Source: Buchnera aphidicola (Astegopteryx bambusae) (GTDB lineage Bacteria; Pseudomonadota; Gammaproteobacteria; Enterobacterales; Enterobacteriaceae). From it: DNA of 64,000 nucleotides. Positions 36,533 through 45,157 of the stretch are shown piece after piece. Within the stretch, counting starts at the first letter, position 1. Every line of letters begins with the position of its first letter. Where the stretch lies: the NCBI RefSeq assembly GCF_039365365.1, contig NZ_CP134985.1, forward strand, positions 62,001-126,000. The letters run 5' to 3'. The position numbers and the translations under genes are program-made. The notes under the pieces were generated by a model. It was not told the DNA's origin. It saw only the letters and a program-made list of their open reading frames with translations, and did not search any database.

Positions 36533-38929
36533 ATGAAAATTAGTAAAAATTGGATAATGGAATGGACAAATTTTAAATTAGGTTTTAAAAAAATTTGTAA
36601 CAGTTTAATTAAATTAGGTATCGAAATAGATATTTTAAAAAAAGTTCCTATTTGTCTTAGTAAATATATATTTATAGGAAAAGTAATTTTAAAAAAAAAA
36701 ATTTTTTTAGATAATGATTTTTTTTTTTTATATTCTATATTAATACGAGAAAATAAAATATTAAAAATATTTTCAAAATATAGTTGTAACATTGGCGAAA
36801 AGTTTATTGTTTCTATTTCTAAAAATATATTTTCTGAACAAATTTTTTTTTATATAAAAAAATATCATCATAAAAAATCTAAATGTTTTTTTTGCGCGCC
36901 ATTTTCTATAGGAATATCAAATATAATAGAAAAACCATTGAAATTATCTAATTCTAGTAATATAAATGCTAGTATTAAAAATTATATAAAAATTTATGAT
37001 AATATAATAAAATTGAATATTCCACATAATAGATTAAATGAATTAAATATAATTGGTATTTCTAGAGAAATATGTGCTTTTAATAAAATAGAGTTTTGTA
37101 ATTTATATAAAAATTATATAAAAAAAAAATATAAAAAAAATAAAATAGAGGTATTTTTAGAAAAAGATATAAAGAATTATTGTTATTTAGGAAGATGTTT
37201 TAATAATTTAAATGTTAACGTAAAAACTCCATTCTGGATTATTAATAAATTAAACATGAATGGTATAAAAAGTAAAGATATAATTTCTAATATAATAAAT
37301 TATGTTTTTATAGAAACTGGTGAAACTTTTCATTTTTTTAATAAAAATTCTTATAATAATAAGATTTTTGTAAAGATATTAAAAAATTCTAGTAAAATAT
37401 ATTTATTTAATAAAAATTTTTTTTTAAAAAAAAACAATATAGTAATTTGTAATGAAAAAAAAATATTAATTTTTGGAAATAATTTTCAAACTAAATATGT
37501 TAATTTTTCTTCGGATACGAAAAATATATTTTTAGGTTCTTTGTTTTTAAAAAATAATAGATTTAATAATTATAATAAAAATAATGTTAACAGTAATAAA
37601 ATTAATTATTTTAGCTACAGTAATAATTTTAATATGCAATTATTTTCATTAAATTATATTACTAAAATAATTTTAAGAATTTGTGGTGGCTCAGTAAATA
37701 ATATTTTAAAAATTAAAGATTTTGATAAGTACATGCAGAAAAAAATTATTTTGAATAAAAAAAAAATAAAAAAAATAATAGGATATTATATAGATGATCA
37801 CATTCTTGAAGAAAAATTAAAAATTTTAGGTTATAAATTTTTTAAAAAAGATAATATGTGGAAAGTTTTAGTACCATATTGGAGAGATGATATATTTATA
37901 GAAGAAGATATAATATCAGATATAATTAGAATTTATGATGTAAATAAAATATTTGTATGTCCGCCTTCAGAAAAATTTAATATTACTTGTGAAAATTTCT
38001 ATAAAAATAATTTTTTTAAAGAAATAAAAAATTTTTTAATTTGCAAAGGATATAATGAAGTAATAAATTATAGTTTTATTGATGAAAATAATCAAAAAAA
38101 TTTTTCTAATAATGAGAAATATATAAAAATAAAAAATCCAATTTCTAAAAATATGTCAGTTATGAGAACTTCATTACTTCCAGGATTATTTAAAAATTTT
38201 ATATATAATAACAATAGGCAAAATAGTTGTATTAAGATTTTTGAATTAGGTAAATGTTATTTTAAAAATGAAAATAATATTTTAGGAGTTAATGAAAAAA
38301 CATTTTTATCAGGATTATCATATGGTAGTTTTGATAATATATTTTTTGATACTAAAGAAAAAAAAATTGACTTTTATGATTTGAAGGGAGACGTAGAACA
38401 TATTTTAGAAATTTCTAGATCTATTTCTAATGTAAAGTTTTTTAATAAGAGTTTTTCTGGTTTTGACAACATAATTAGTTCTTCAATATATTTAGACAAA
38501 AAATATATAGGTAAAATTGGTAAGTTAGATCAAAAAATTTTAAAAAAAAATAATTATAAAAAAAATTATGATATTTTTTTGTTTGAACTGTGTTTAGAAA
38601 ATTTTTATAAAAAAGAAATATTATATGTAAAAAAAATATCAGAATATCCTAGTATAAAAAGAGACATTTCTATTATAGTTTTAAATAATGTAAAATGTTT
38701 TGATATAATATCGTTTTGTAAAAAAATATTTTCTAAAAATTTAATAGATATATATATTTTTGATTTTTATTTTGGCGTAAACATACCTTTTGGAAAAAAA
38801 AGTATTTCTATAAGATTAATTTTTCAAAGTTTAAAAAAAACGTTAAAAGACGTTTCTATTGATAAAATTATTTTTAAGAATATGGTTTTATTGGAAAAAA
38901 AATTTAATGCTGTTATAAAAAGAAAATAA
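36533..38929 (+). CDS. pheT: Phenylalanyl-tRNA synthetase beta subunit with degraded editing site
   Basis: Beta subunit, 798 residues (795 in E. coli). The C-terminal catalytic-like and anticodon-binding parts are recognisable (FYDLKGDVEHIL, KRDISIIV). In the B3/B4 editing region the loop AMGGIFGG of E. coli is replaced by LIFGNNFQT (312-320), the Glu334 position is Gly335, and the HTDASHRYERG stretch that carries Thr354 is replaced by an Asn/Lys/Ser-rich sequence; only His267 remains. The OB-fold B1 region has also lost its HPNADKL motif. Hydrolysis of mischarged Tyr-tRNA-Phe is probably lost. ihfA, which follows pheT in enterics, is missing. Confidence 0.9.
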   Translation: MKISKNWIMEWTNFKLGFKKICNSLIKLGIEIDILKKVPICLSKYIFIGKVILKKKIFLDNDFFFLYSILIRENKILKIFSKYSCNIGEKFIVSISKNIFSEQIFFYIKKYHHKKSKCFFCAPFSIGISNIIEKPLKLSNSSNINASIKNYIKIYDNIIKLNIPHNRLNELNIIGISREICAFNKIEFCNLYKNYIKKKYKKNKIEVFLEKDIKNYCYLGRCFNNLNVNVKTPFWIINKLNMNGIKSKDIISNIINYVFIETGETFHFFNKNSYNNKIFVKILKNSSKIYLFNKNFFLKKNNIVICNEKKILIFGNNFQTKYVNFSSDTKNIFLGSLFLKNNRFNNYNKNNVNSNKINYFSYSNNFNMQLFSLNYITKIILRICGGSVNNILKIKDFDKYMQKKIILNKKKIKKIIGYYIDDHILEEKLKILGYKFFKKDNMWKVLVPYWRDDIFIEEDIISDIIRIYDVNKIFVCPPSEKFNITCENFYKNNFFKEIKNFLICKGYNEVINYSFIDENNQKNFSNNEKYIKIKNPISKNMSVMRTSLLPGLFKNFIYNNNRQNSCIKIFELGKCYFKNENNILGVNEKTFLSGLSYGSFDNIFFDTKEKKIDFYDLKGDVEHILEISRSISNVKFFNKSFSGFDNIISSSIYLDKKYIGKIGKLDQKILKKNNYKKNYDIFLFELCLENFYKKEILYVKKISEYPSIKRDISIIVLNNVKCFDIISFCKKIFSKNLIDIYIFDFYFGVNIPFGKKSISIRLIFQSLKKTLKDVSIDKIIFKNMVLLEKKFNAVIKRK

Positions 38930-38953
38930 AATTTTTTAAATTTATTTTTTTAA

Positions 38954-39004
38954 ATATTTTCAAAATATGTTGTTAATTGTATTAACAACACATTTTGAAA
39001 ATAT
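38954..39004. terminator. 23-bp bidirectional terminator between pheT and glyS
   Basis: Arms 38954-38976 and 38982-39004 pair over 23 bp with one mismatch (A against C), around a five-base loop TTGTA. It is flanked by T runs on both sides and lies between convergent genes. Confidence 0.88.
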
Positions 39005-39016
39005 TTTTTTTAATTA

Positions 39017-40972
39017 TTAAAGAATATATTTTATTTTTATTATTCTATTAAATTGATTTTTTATTTCATGTAATAGTAATATTCTATTATTTCTAACTAT
39101 TTCGTTTTTGTCATTTATAAAAACTTTTTCAAAAAATAAATTTAAAACTTTGCATATTATATTTATATTTTTAAATATATTTTTATAATTATAATTTTCT
39201 AGCATTTTTTTTATATTTTTTTTAAAATCTTTTGTTAAAAGATATAACTTTTTTTCTATTTGATTTTTTTTAATTATTTTATAATTTGTTTTTAATTTTT
39301 TTATATTTCTGTTTTTTATTATGTTTTTTATTCTTTTATATGAATTTTTTATATTTTGTATTTTATCATATTTTGATACTTCTAATACGTTTTTATATAT
39401 TTTTATTGGTATAATTTTAAATATTTTTATTGAAGATAAAATTATATTTTTTTTGAAATTGTATTTTTTTAATAATGATAATATTCTTTTTTTAAAATAT
39501 TTTATAATTTTATTTTCTATTTTTTTTTTTTTATTTTTTTCTTCTATATACATTGATAAAGAAATTTTTATTAATTCTATAATATTTATTTCAATTTTTT
39601 TTTCTAATAAAATTCTAATTATTCCAATTGAATTTTTTCTTATATGAAATGGATCATTTTTACTATTTGGATTTTTTCCTATAGAAAATAGTCCTATTAT
39701 TGTATCTATTTTATCAGAAATAGATATTATACATGAAATTTTATTTTTTGGTATTTTTGAATTATATGAAACAGGGTAATATTGTTCTTTTATAGATTCA
39801 GCTACAACTTTATTTTCTCCTTGTATAATAGCATATTTCATACCTATATATCCTTGCATTTCAGGAAATTCAAATACCATATTCGTTAATAAATCACATT
39901 TTGATAATAAAGCTGCTTTTTTTATATGTGTGTTTTTTATTTTAATTTGTTTTGCAATCCAATATGATATTTTTTTTATTCTTACAGTTTTATCAAATAA
40001 TGTTCCTAATTTGTTATGAAAAATATATTTTTTTAATTTTTTTAAATTTTCTATTAATTTTTTTTTTTTATCTAATTTTAAAAAAAAATTTATATCTTTT
40101 AATTTTTCATTAATTACATTTTCGTATTCTGATATTATTCTTTTTGGATTTTTTGAACGTACATTTGAAACTATTACAAAATATTTTGTGATTTTTTTTT
40201 TTGTTGAATATATTAAAAAACATTTTTGTACTTTTTCTATTATATGTATAATTAATTTTTTATATATTTTTAAAAATTTTTTATTAAATTTTGCTATATA
40301 TATTTCAGGCCATTCTGTCATACAACTTATTTCTTCTAAAAATTCCGTATTTTTTTTTAAAGTTCCATTTATTCTTTTTATTTTCTTTTCTATTTTTTTT
40401 AATATAATATTTTTTCTATCTTCAAAATTTATTATTACTTTTCCATATTTTTTTATTTTTTTTTTATATTCATGAATACTTGTTACGTGTATTTTTTTAT
40501 TGTTTTTTATAAAAAGATTACTCAATGTATAATTAGTAGATTTTACACCTAAAATATTTATATTAATTATTTTTTTATCTAGAAGGCATAATACATTTCT
40601 AATTGGTCTTATAAATTTTATTTTTGAGTTTGACCAATGCATAAATTTTCTAATATGTATTTTTTTTATTGATTTTAATATTATTTCTTTAAAATCAGAA
40701 TATATTTTATTTTTTATTATTTTTTTTTTTGTTATATTTTTATTTTTTAAATTTGTTTTTATATAATTATTAATATATTTATCTTGGTAATGAATGTTTA
40801 TAATTTCTATTATCAATCTTCTAGATGTTAAATACCATTCAACTTTTTTGTATTTTAAAAATTTATTTTTTATTTGATGTAGTATATTTTTTTTAAAAGA
40901 TATAATAATGTCTTTTAAATGTTTAGGAGGTAGTTCTTCTGTTATGATTTCTAATAAAAATATTTTTTTCAA
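39017..40972 (-). CDS. glyS: Glycyl-tRNA synthetase beta subunit
   Basis: Beta subunit of the alpha2-beta2 bacterial GlyRS, needed for tRNA binding. It begins with FLLEIITEELPPKHLK, like E. coli (FLVEIGTEELPPKAL). Other family stretches are SSRRL-like TSRRLIIEI, HKLGTLFDKT, LSKCDLLTNMVFEFPEMQGYIGMKYA and DPFHIRK. Length 651 against 689, with the loss spread over the body. Translation starts at TTG, with AAGGA upstream; no ATG is available at the conserved N terminus. It lies 17 bases after glyQ. Confidence 0.95.
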   Translation of the reverse strand: MKKIFLLEIITEELPPKHLKDIIISFKKNILHQIKNKFLKYKKVEWYLTSRRLIIEIINIHYQDKYINNYIKTNLKNKNITKKKIIKNKIYSDFKEIILKSIKKIHIRKFMHWSNSKIKFIRPIRNVLCLLDKKIININILGVKSTNYTLSNLFIKNNKKIHVTSIHEYKKKIKKYGKVIINFEDRKNIILKKIEKKIKRINGTLKKNTEFLEEISCMTEWPEIYIAKFNKKFLKIYKKLIIHIIEKVQKCFLIYSTKKKITKYFVIVSNVRSKNPKRIISEYENVINEKLKDINFFLKLDKKKKLIENLKKLKKYIFHNKLGTLFDKTVRIKKISYWIAKQIKIKNTHIKKAALLSKCDLLTNMVFEFPEMQGYIGMKYAIIQGENKVVAESIKEQYYPVSYNSKIPKNKISCIISISDKIDTIIGLFSIGKNPNSKNDPFHIRKNSIGIIRILLEKKIEINIIELIKISLSMYIEEKNKKKKIENKIIKYFKKRILSLLKKYNFKKNIILSSIKIFKIIPIKIYKNVLEVSKYDKIQNIKNSYKRIKNIIKNRNIKKLKTNYKIIKKNQIEKKLYLLTKDFKKNIKKMLENYNYKNIFKNINIICKVLNLFFEKVFINDKNEIVRNNRILLLHEIKNQFNRIIKIKYIL

Positions 40973-40989
40973 TTTTTTTCCTTATTTTT

Positions 40990-41886
40990 TTATTTTTTTT
41001 TATATTTTATTTTATTTTTTGTGCAATATGCTATTGCAATTTCTCGTGATAAATTTCTTATTTTACTTATATGGTTATATCTTTCTACTACTGATAAACA
41101 TTTTCTTGCCTCTAACAAATTAAATTGATGTATTGATAACAACATATGTTCATAGGAAGGAAATATTAATGGATTTTTTAATGAAATTAATCGTTTTGCT
41201 TCTATTATATTTTTTTCAAGAAAATAAAATATTTCTTTTAGATTTGATTTTTTTAAATTATATATACTTTGTTCTATTTCATTTTGAAAAAACATTTCTT
41301 TATATTTTATTTTTTTATTTTTTTTTTTATCCCATATTAATTCATATATATTTTTTTTATTTTGTATATGCATAGCTATTCTTTCTAAACCGTATGTTAT
41401 TTCTACAGTAGATGGATTACATTCTAAATTTGCCATTTTTTGAAAATATGTAAATTGTGTAATTTCTAAACCATTTATTCTTACTTCCCATCCTGTTCCG
41501 GATGCCCCGATTGTTTTATTTTCCCAATTATCTTCTATAAATTTTATATCTTGTTCTTTTGTGTTTATATTAAGATCTTTTAATGAATTTATATATTTTT
41601 CTTGTATATTTTCAGGAGGTGGATTTATAATAACTTGAATTTGATGATAATATTGTAATCTATTTTTACTTTCTGTGTTTCTGCTGTCTATCGGTCTTCT
41701 GCATGCTTGTAAATATATTTTAGAAAAATTTTTTGAAGATATAGCATTAAAAAAAGTTTCTTTGTGAAATGTTCCTGCACCAATTGGTATATCTAACGAT
41801 GGGATTATGCTACATCCATTTTTTTCCCAAAAGTTTTCTAGTTTTTTAATTATATCTTGTAAAGACAAAAAGTTTTTTTTTTTCAT
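40990..41886 (-). CDS. glyQ: Glycyl-tRNA synthetase alpha subunit
   Basis: Class II catalytic subunit of GlyRS. Signatures: GCSIIPSLDIPIGAGTFHKETF, ACRRPIDSRNTESKNRLQYYHQIQVI, GWEVRINGLEITQFTYFQ and EITYGLERIAMH. Length 298 (303 in E. coli). First gene of the glyQ-glyS unit, divergent from nfo with about 90 bases between. Confidence 0.97.
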   Translation of the reverse strand: MKKKNFLSLQDIIKKLENFWEKNGCSIIPSLDIPIGAGTFHKETFFNAISSKNFSKIYLQACRRPIDSRNTESKNRLQYYHQIQVIINPPPENIQEKYINSLKDLNINTKEQDIKFIEDNWENKTIGASGTGWEVRINGLEITQFTYFQKMANLECNPSTVEITYGLERIAMHIQNKKNIYELIWDKKKNKKIKYKEMFFQNEIEQSIYNLKKSNLKEIFYFLEKNIIEAKRLISLKNPLIFPSYEHMLLSIHQFNLLEARKCLSVVERYNHISKIRNLSREIAIAYCTKNKIKYKKK

Positions 41887-41977
41887 ATTTTTATTCTTCT
41901 TATATATTTTTAATATGTTAATATATTAATACTTTTTAATATATATTTTATTTAATATTTTTTAAATTTAATTGTTT

Positions 41978-42820
41978 ATGTCTAAATATATAGGGTCACA
42001 TTTTAGCAATTTAAATGGAATAGAAAAAGTTTTTTTAGAGGCAAAAAAAATAAACGCCACAGCTATATCTTTTTTTTTAAAAAATCCACGAAAATGGTTT
42101 GAAAAAGACATTAATAAAAATGTTATAAAAAAGTTTAAGCATAATATGAAAAAATATAATTTTATATATGATCAGATATTACCGCATGCTAGTTATTTGA
42201 TTAATTTATGTAATCCTAATAAGAAAAAAAATTATTTATCCAAAAAATCTCTTTTATCAGAAATAATTATATGTAAAAAATTAGGAATAAAATATATTAA
42301 TGTTCATCCTGGAAATTATATTGAAGATAATAACTTTAAAACATGTTTTAAATTAGCTTCTAATATGATAAATGAAATTTTTTGTGAAGTTGATAATGTT
42401 TCTATAATATTAGAAAATACTTCTGGAAGCGGAACTAGTATAGGTGGTAAATTTGAATATTTATATGAAATAATAAATTTAGTAAAAGATTCTTCTAGAA
42501 TTGGTGTTTGTATTGATACTTGTCATTTATTTTCTTATGGATATGATATACGTACTTTTGAAAAAATAAAAGACGTATTTTATAAATTTAATAGTGTAAT
42601 AGGGTTTGATTATTTGAAAGGTATACATTTAAATGACTCTGTTGGTGGATTAGGAAGTAAAATAGATAGACATGAAAATTTAGGTTATGGCAAAATAGGA
42701 AATAATATTTTTTCTTTTATAATGAATAGTACAAAATTTGATAATATTCCAATTATATTAGAGACGAAAAAAAAATATCTTAGAGAAAAAGAAATTATAT
42801 GGTTAAAAAATTTATTTTAA
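41978..42820 (+). CDS. nfo: Endonuclease IV (AP endonuclease)
   Basis: Zinc-dependent AP endonuclease of base-excision repair. The TIM-barrel metal ligands are recognisable in HASYLINL, NVHPGNY, ILENTSGSG, IDTCHLFSYGYD, HLND, DRHENLGYG and LETK. Length 280 from the ATG at 41978 (E. coli 285). A TTG two codons upstream is less likely. Its retention matters because few DNA-repair genes survive in such genomes. Confidence 0.95.
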   Translation: MSKYIGSHFSNLNGIEKVFLEAKKINATAISFFLKNPRKWFEKDINKNVIKKFKHNMKKYNFIYDQILPHASYLINLCNPNKKKNYLSKKSLLSEIIICKKLGIKYINVHPGNYIEDNNFKTCFKLASNMINEIFCEVDNVSIILENTSGSGTSIGGKFEYLYEIINLVKDSSRIGVCIDTCHLFSYGYDIRTFEKIKDVFYKFNSVIGFDYLKGIHLNDSVGGLGSKIDRHENLGYGKIGNNIFSFIMNSTKFDNIPIILETKKKYLREKEIIWLKNLF

Positions 42821-42844
42821 CTTTTTTATATTATAAGGATAATT

Positions 42845-43141
42845 ATGAAAATTTTTATAAAAGCATATTTTAGAAATAAATTAGGTACTAAAAATAGTAG
42901 AAGATTAAGAAAAGAAGAAAAATGTCCTTGTATTTTGTATTCATTAAATAATAAAGAAATTCCTATTTATTTAAAATATGATGAAATATTTAAGTTAAAA
43001 AATATAAAAAATGTTTATAATAAAAAAATTATAATTATTTTTGATAAAATTAATTATTTAGTAAAAATAAATGAAATTCAAAGACATATTTTTAAAAATA
43101 ATATATTGCATATAGACTTTTTTTTAATAAAAAAAATTTGA
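42845..43141 (+). CDS. rplY: 50S ribosomal protein L25
   Basis: 5S rRNA-binding L25, 98 residues (94 in E. coli): RNKLGTKNSRRLRKEEKCPCILY near the N terminus, then the beta-rich core ending HIDFFLIKK. An AAGGATAA precedes the ATG. It follows nfo by 24 bases. Confidence 0.93.
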   Translation: MKIFIKAYFRNKLGTKNSRRLRKEEKCPCILYSLNNKEIPIYLKYDEIFKLKNIKNVYNKKIIIIFDKINYLVKINEIQRHIFKNNILHIDFFLIKKI

Positions 43142-43375
43142 TATTTTTTATTTCTTGAATATATTTATATTAGTTTTATCATTTTTTTAAAATTTTGTAT
43201 ATTTTAAAAAGTTTGTAAATATTTTTTTATATATTTTATAAATATAAAATTTTTATATTTTTAATTTAAATTCATATTTATATATATTTTTTTTTATTTA
43301 ACAACTTTATTATTTTAATATTTTGTGTATTATCAGTAAATTAATGTAATAATGAAATTTTTTAAGGATTTTATT

Positions 43376-44182
43376 ATGAATACAAACTTTTTAAAAAAAA
43401 TAAATATTAAAAAATCTCTTGGTCAAAATTTTTTAGTAGATAATGATGTTTTAAAAAAAATTGTAAAGTATATTAATCCAAAATTTAATGACAAAATTTT
43501 TGAAATAGGTGCAGGTACTGGTTGTTTAACAAAGATATTATATAATCATGTAAAAACAATGTCAATTATAGAAATTGATAGTTCCTTATATAATGTCTTA
43601 AAAAAATATTTTTTAGATAAAAATGTTATAATTTTTAATGAAAATATATTGCATTTTGATTTTAAAAAATATTTAAAAAATTATAATTTTGTAAGGATAG
43701 TAGGTAATGTTCCTTATAATATTTCTATAAATATAATTTTTTATTTTTTAAATTTTTTAGATAACATAAAAGATATGCATTTTATGCTACAATATGAAGT
43801 AGCAAAAAAAATATCAGCTAAAATAGGAAGTAAATGTTACGGAAAGCTTAGTATACTTTTACAATATTATTTTAGAATAAAAATTCTATTGGAAGTAAAT
43901 TCAAAGTCATTTTTTCCTGTTCCTAAAGTTAATTCTTGTTTTGTAAAATTTATTCCAACAAAAAGATTTTTTAAAAATAATGTTAATATAAAATATTTTA
44001 AATATATAGTTTCTACTGCATTTTCACAAAGAAGAAAAACTATAAAAAATAGTTTATCCAATATTTTTAAAAAAGATATTTTCAAAATTTTAAAAATTGA
44101 TTCTTCATTAAGAGCTCAAAATTTAACTATTTTAGAATATTGTAGATTGACAAAATATTTTGTTAAAAATATTTTTATTTAG
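43376..44182 (+). CDS. rsmA: 16S rRNA dimethyladenosine transferase (KsgA/RsmA)
   Basis: SAM-dependent dimethylation of A1518 and A1519 in 16S rRNA, a late 30S assembly check. Motifs: KSLGQNFLVD, FEIGAGTGCLT (SAM-binding), and VGNVPYNIS (the NxPY catalytic motif), plus FSQRRKTIKNSL. A start at 43352 would add eight residues, but the ATG at 43376 follows AAGGA and matches the usual N terminus; length 268 (273 in E. coli). It is followed by apaH; the apaG normally between them is missing. Confidence 0.95.
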   Translation: MNTNFLKKINIKKSLGQNFLVDNDVLKKIVKYINPKFNDKIFEIGAGTGCLTKILYNHVKTMSIIEIDSSLYNVLKKYFLDKNVIIFNENILHFDFKKYLKNYNFVRIVGNVPYNISINIIFYFLNFLDNIKDMHFMLQYEVAKKISAKIGSKCYGKLSILLQYYFRIKILLEVNSKSFFPVPKVNSCFVKFIPTKRFFKNNVNIKYFKYIVSTAFSQRRKTIKNSLSNIFKKDIFKILKIDSSLRAQNLTILEYCRLTKYFVKNIFI

Positions 44183-44244
44183 TAATTTTTTTATTTTGTT
44201 TTCATTGTTATAATTTTAATTATATTTTTTAATTTTTGAAAAAT

Positions 44245-45072
44245 ATGAATATTTATTTTATTGGAGATATACATGGATGTTTTACTCAATTACAAAATTT
44301 ATTGAATACAGTTAAATTTAATTATAACAAAGATGCTTTATGGTTAACTGGAGATTTAGTAGAAAAAGGACCTGATTCTTTTAAAGTATTAAAATTTTTA
44401 TATGAAAATAAAAATTCTGTAAAGTTAGTTTTAGGAAATCATGATCTTAATTTAATAAGATTATATTTTAAAAAAATTTTATATCCTAAAATATTTTATG
44501 AATCTAAATATTATCATTATGATTTTGATAACATGAAAAACATTATAGATTGGTTAAGAAAACAACCATTGTTTAGAGTAAATTATAAAAAAAAATTTGT
44601 AATATCACATGCTGGTATTCCTCCTAATTGGAACATTCAATTATCTCAGATTTATTCTAAAAAAATACAAAAAATTTTAAGTGGGAGTGATTATGAAAAA
44701 ATTTTTTATTTTTTAGAGATGATGTTTGTAAAAAGTTGTAAGTGGAAAAAATCATTAAAATATGATGATAAAATAAAATTTGCTATAAATGGGTTTACTA
44801 GAATGAGATATTGTTTTAAAAAAACTTATGATTTGGATTTAGTATATAAAGAATTTCCTAATAAAATTTTAAAAAATAATTTAATACCATGGTTTTCAAT
44901 AAAAAACAATATTCCAAAAGGATTTATTATAATTTTTGGACATTGGTCATCATTAAATGGTAAAGGAGTTCCGAAGAATTTTTATGCTTTAGATACGGGT
45001 TGTTATTTAGGAAATAAATTAACTTTATTAAGATGGAAAGATAAAAAAAAATTTTATGAAACGTTTTATTAA
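44245..45072 (+). CDS. apaH: Bis(5'-nucleosyl)-tetraphosphatase ApaH
   Basis: Symmetrical Ap4A hydrolase; in E. coli it also removes Np4 caps from RNA. Metallophosphatase motifs: GDIHG at residues 7-11, LTGDLVEKGP, LGNHDL and SHAGIPP; the C-terminal FGHWSSLNGKG and ALDTGC are also kept. Length 275 from the ATG (280 in E. coli). A TTG three codons upstream is possible. Confidence 0.95.
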   Translation: MNIYFIGDIHGCFTQLQNLLNTVKFNYNKDALWLTGDLVEKGPDSFKVLKFLYENKNSVKLVLGNHDLNLIRLYFKKILYPKIFYESKYYHYDFDNMKNIIDWLRKQPLFRVNYKKKFVISHAGIPPNWNIQLSQIYSKKIQKILSGSDYEKIFYFLEMMFVKSCKWKKSLKYDDKIKFAINGFTRMRYCFKKTYDLDLVYKEFPNKILKNNLIPWFSIKNNIPKGFIIIFGHWSSLNGKGVPKNFYALDTGCYLGNKLTLLRWKDKKKFYETFY

Positions 45073-45101
45073 TTTATAATTAAAATAAATAAATATATTT
45101 T

Positions 45102-45141
45102 AAAACACAAAAACTTTTTTCATAAAAAATTTTTGTGTTTT
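45102..45141. terminator. Terminator between apaH and carB
   Basis: 12-bp perfect arms (AAAACACAAAAA, 45102-45113, with TTTTTGTGTTTT, 45130-45141). The inner A and T runs can extend the stem past one mismatch. It is shared by convergent genes and is flanked by T-rich sequence. Confidence 0.7.
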
Positions 45142-45157
45142 TTATAAAATATATTTT

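Noticed and set aside
39321-41375. Plus-strand frames of 70-110 codons opposite glyS and glyQ
   Set aside because: They are Phe/Ile/Leu-rich mirror images of Lys/Asn-rich coding sequence, with no ribosome-binding sites or known domains.
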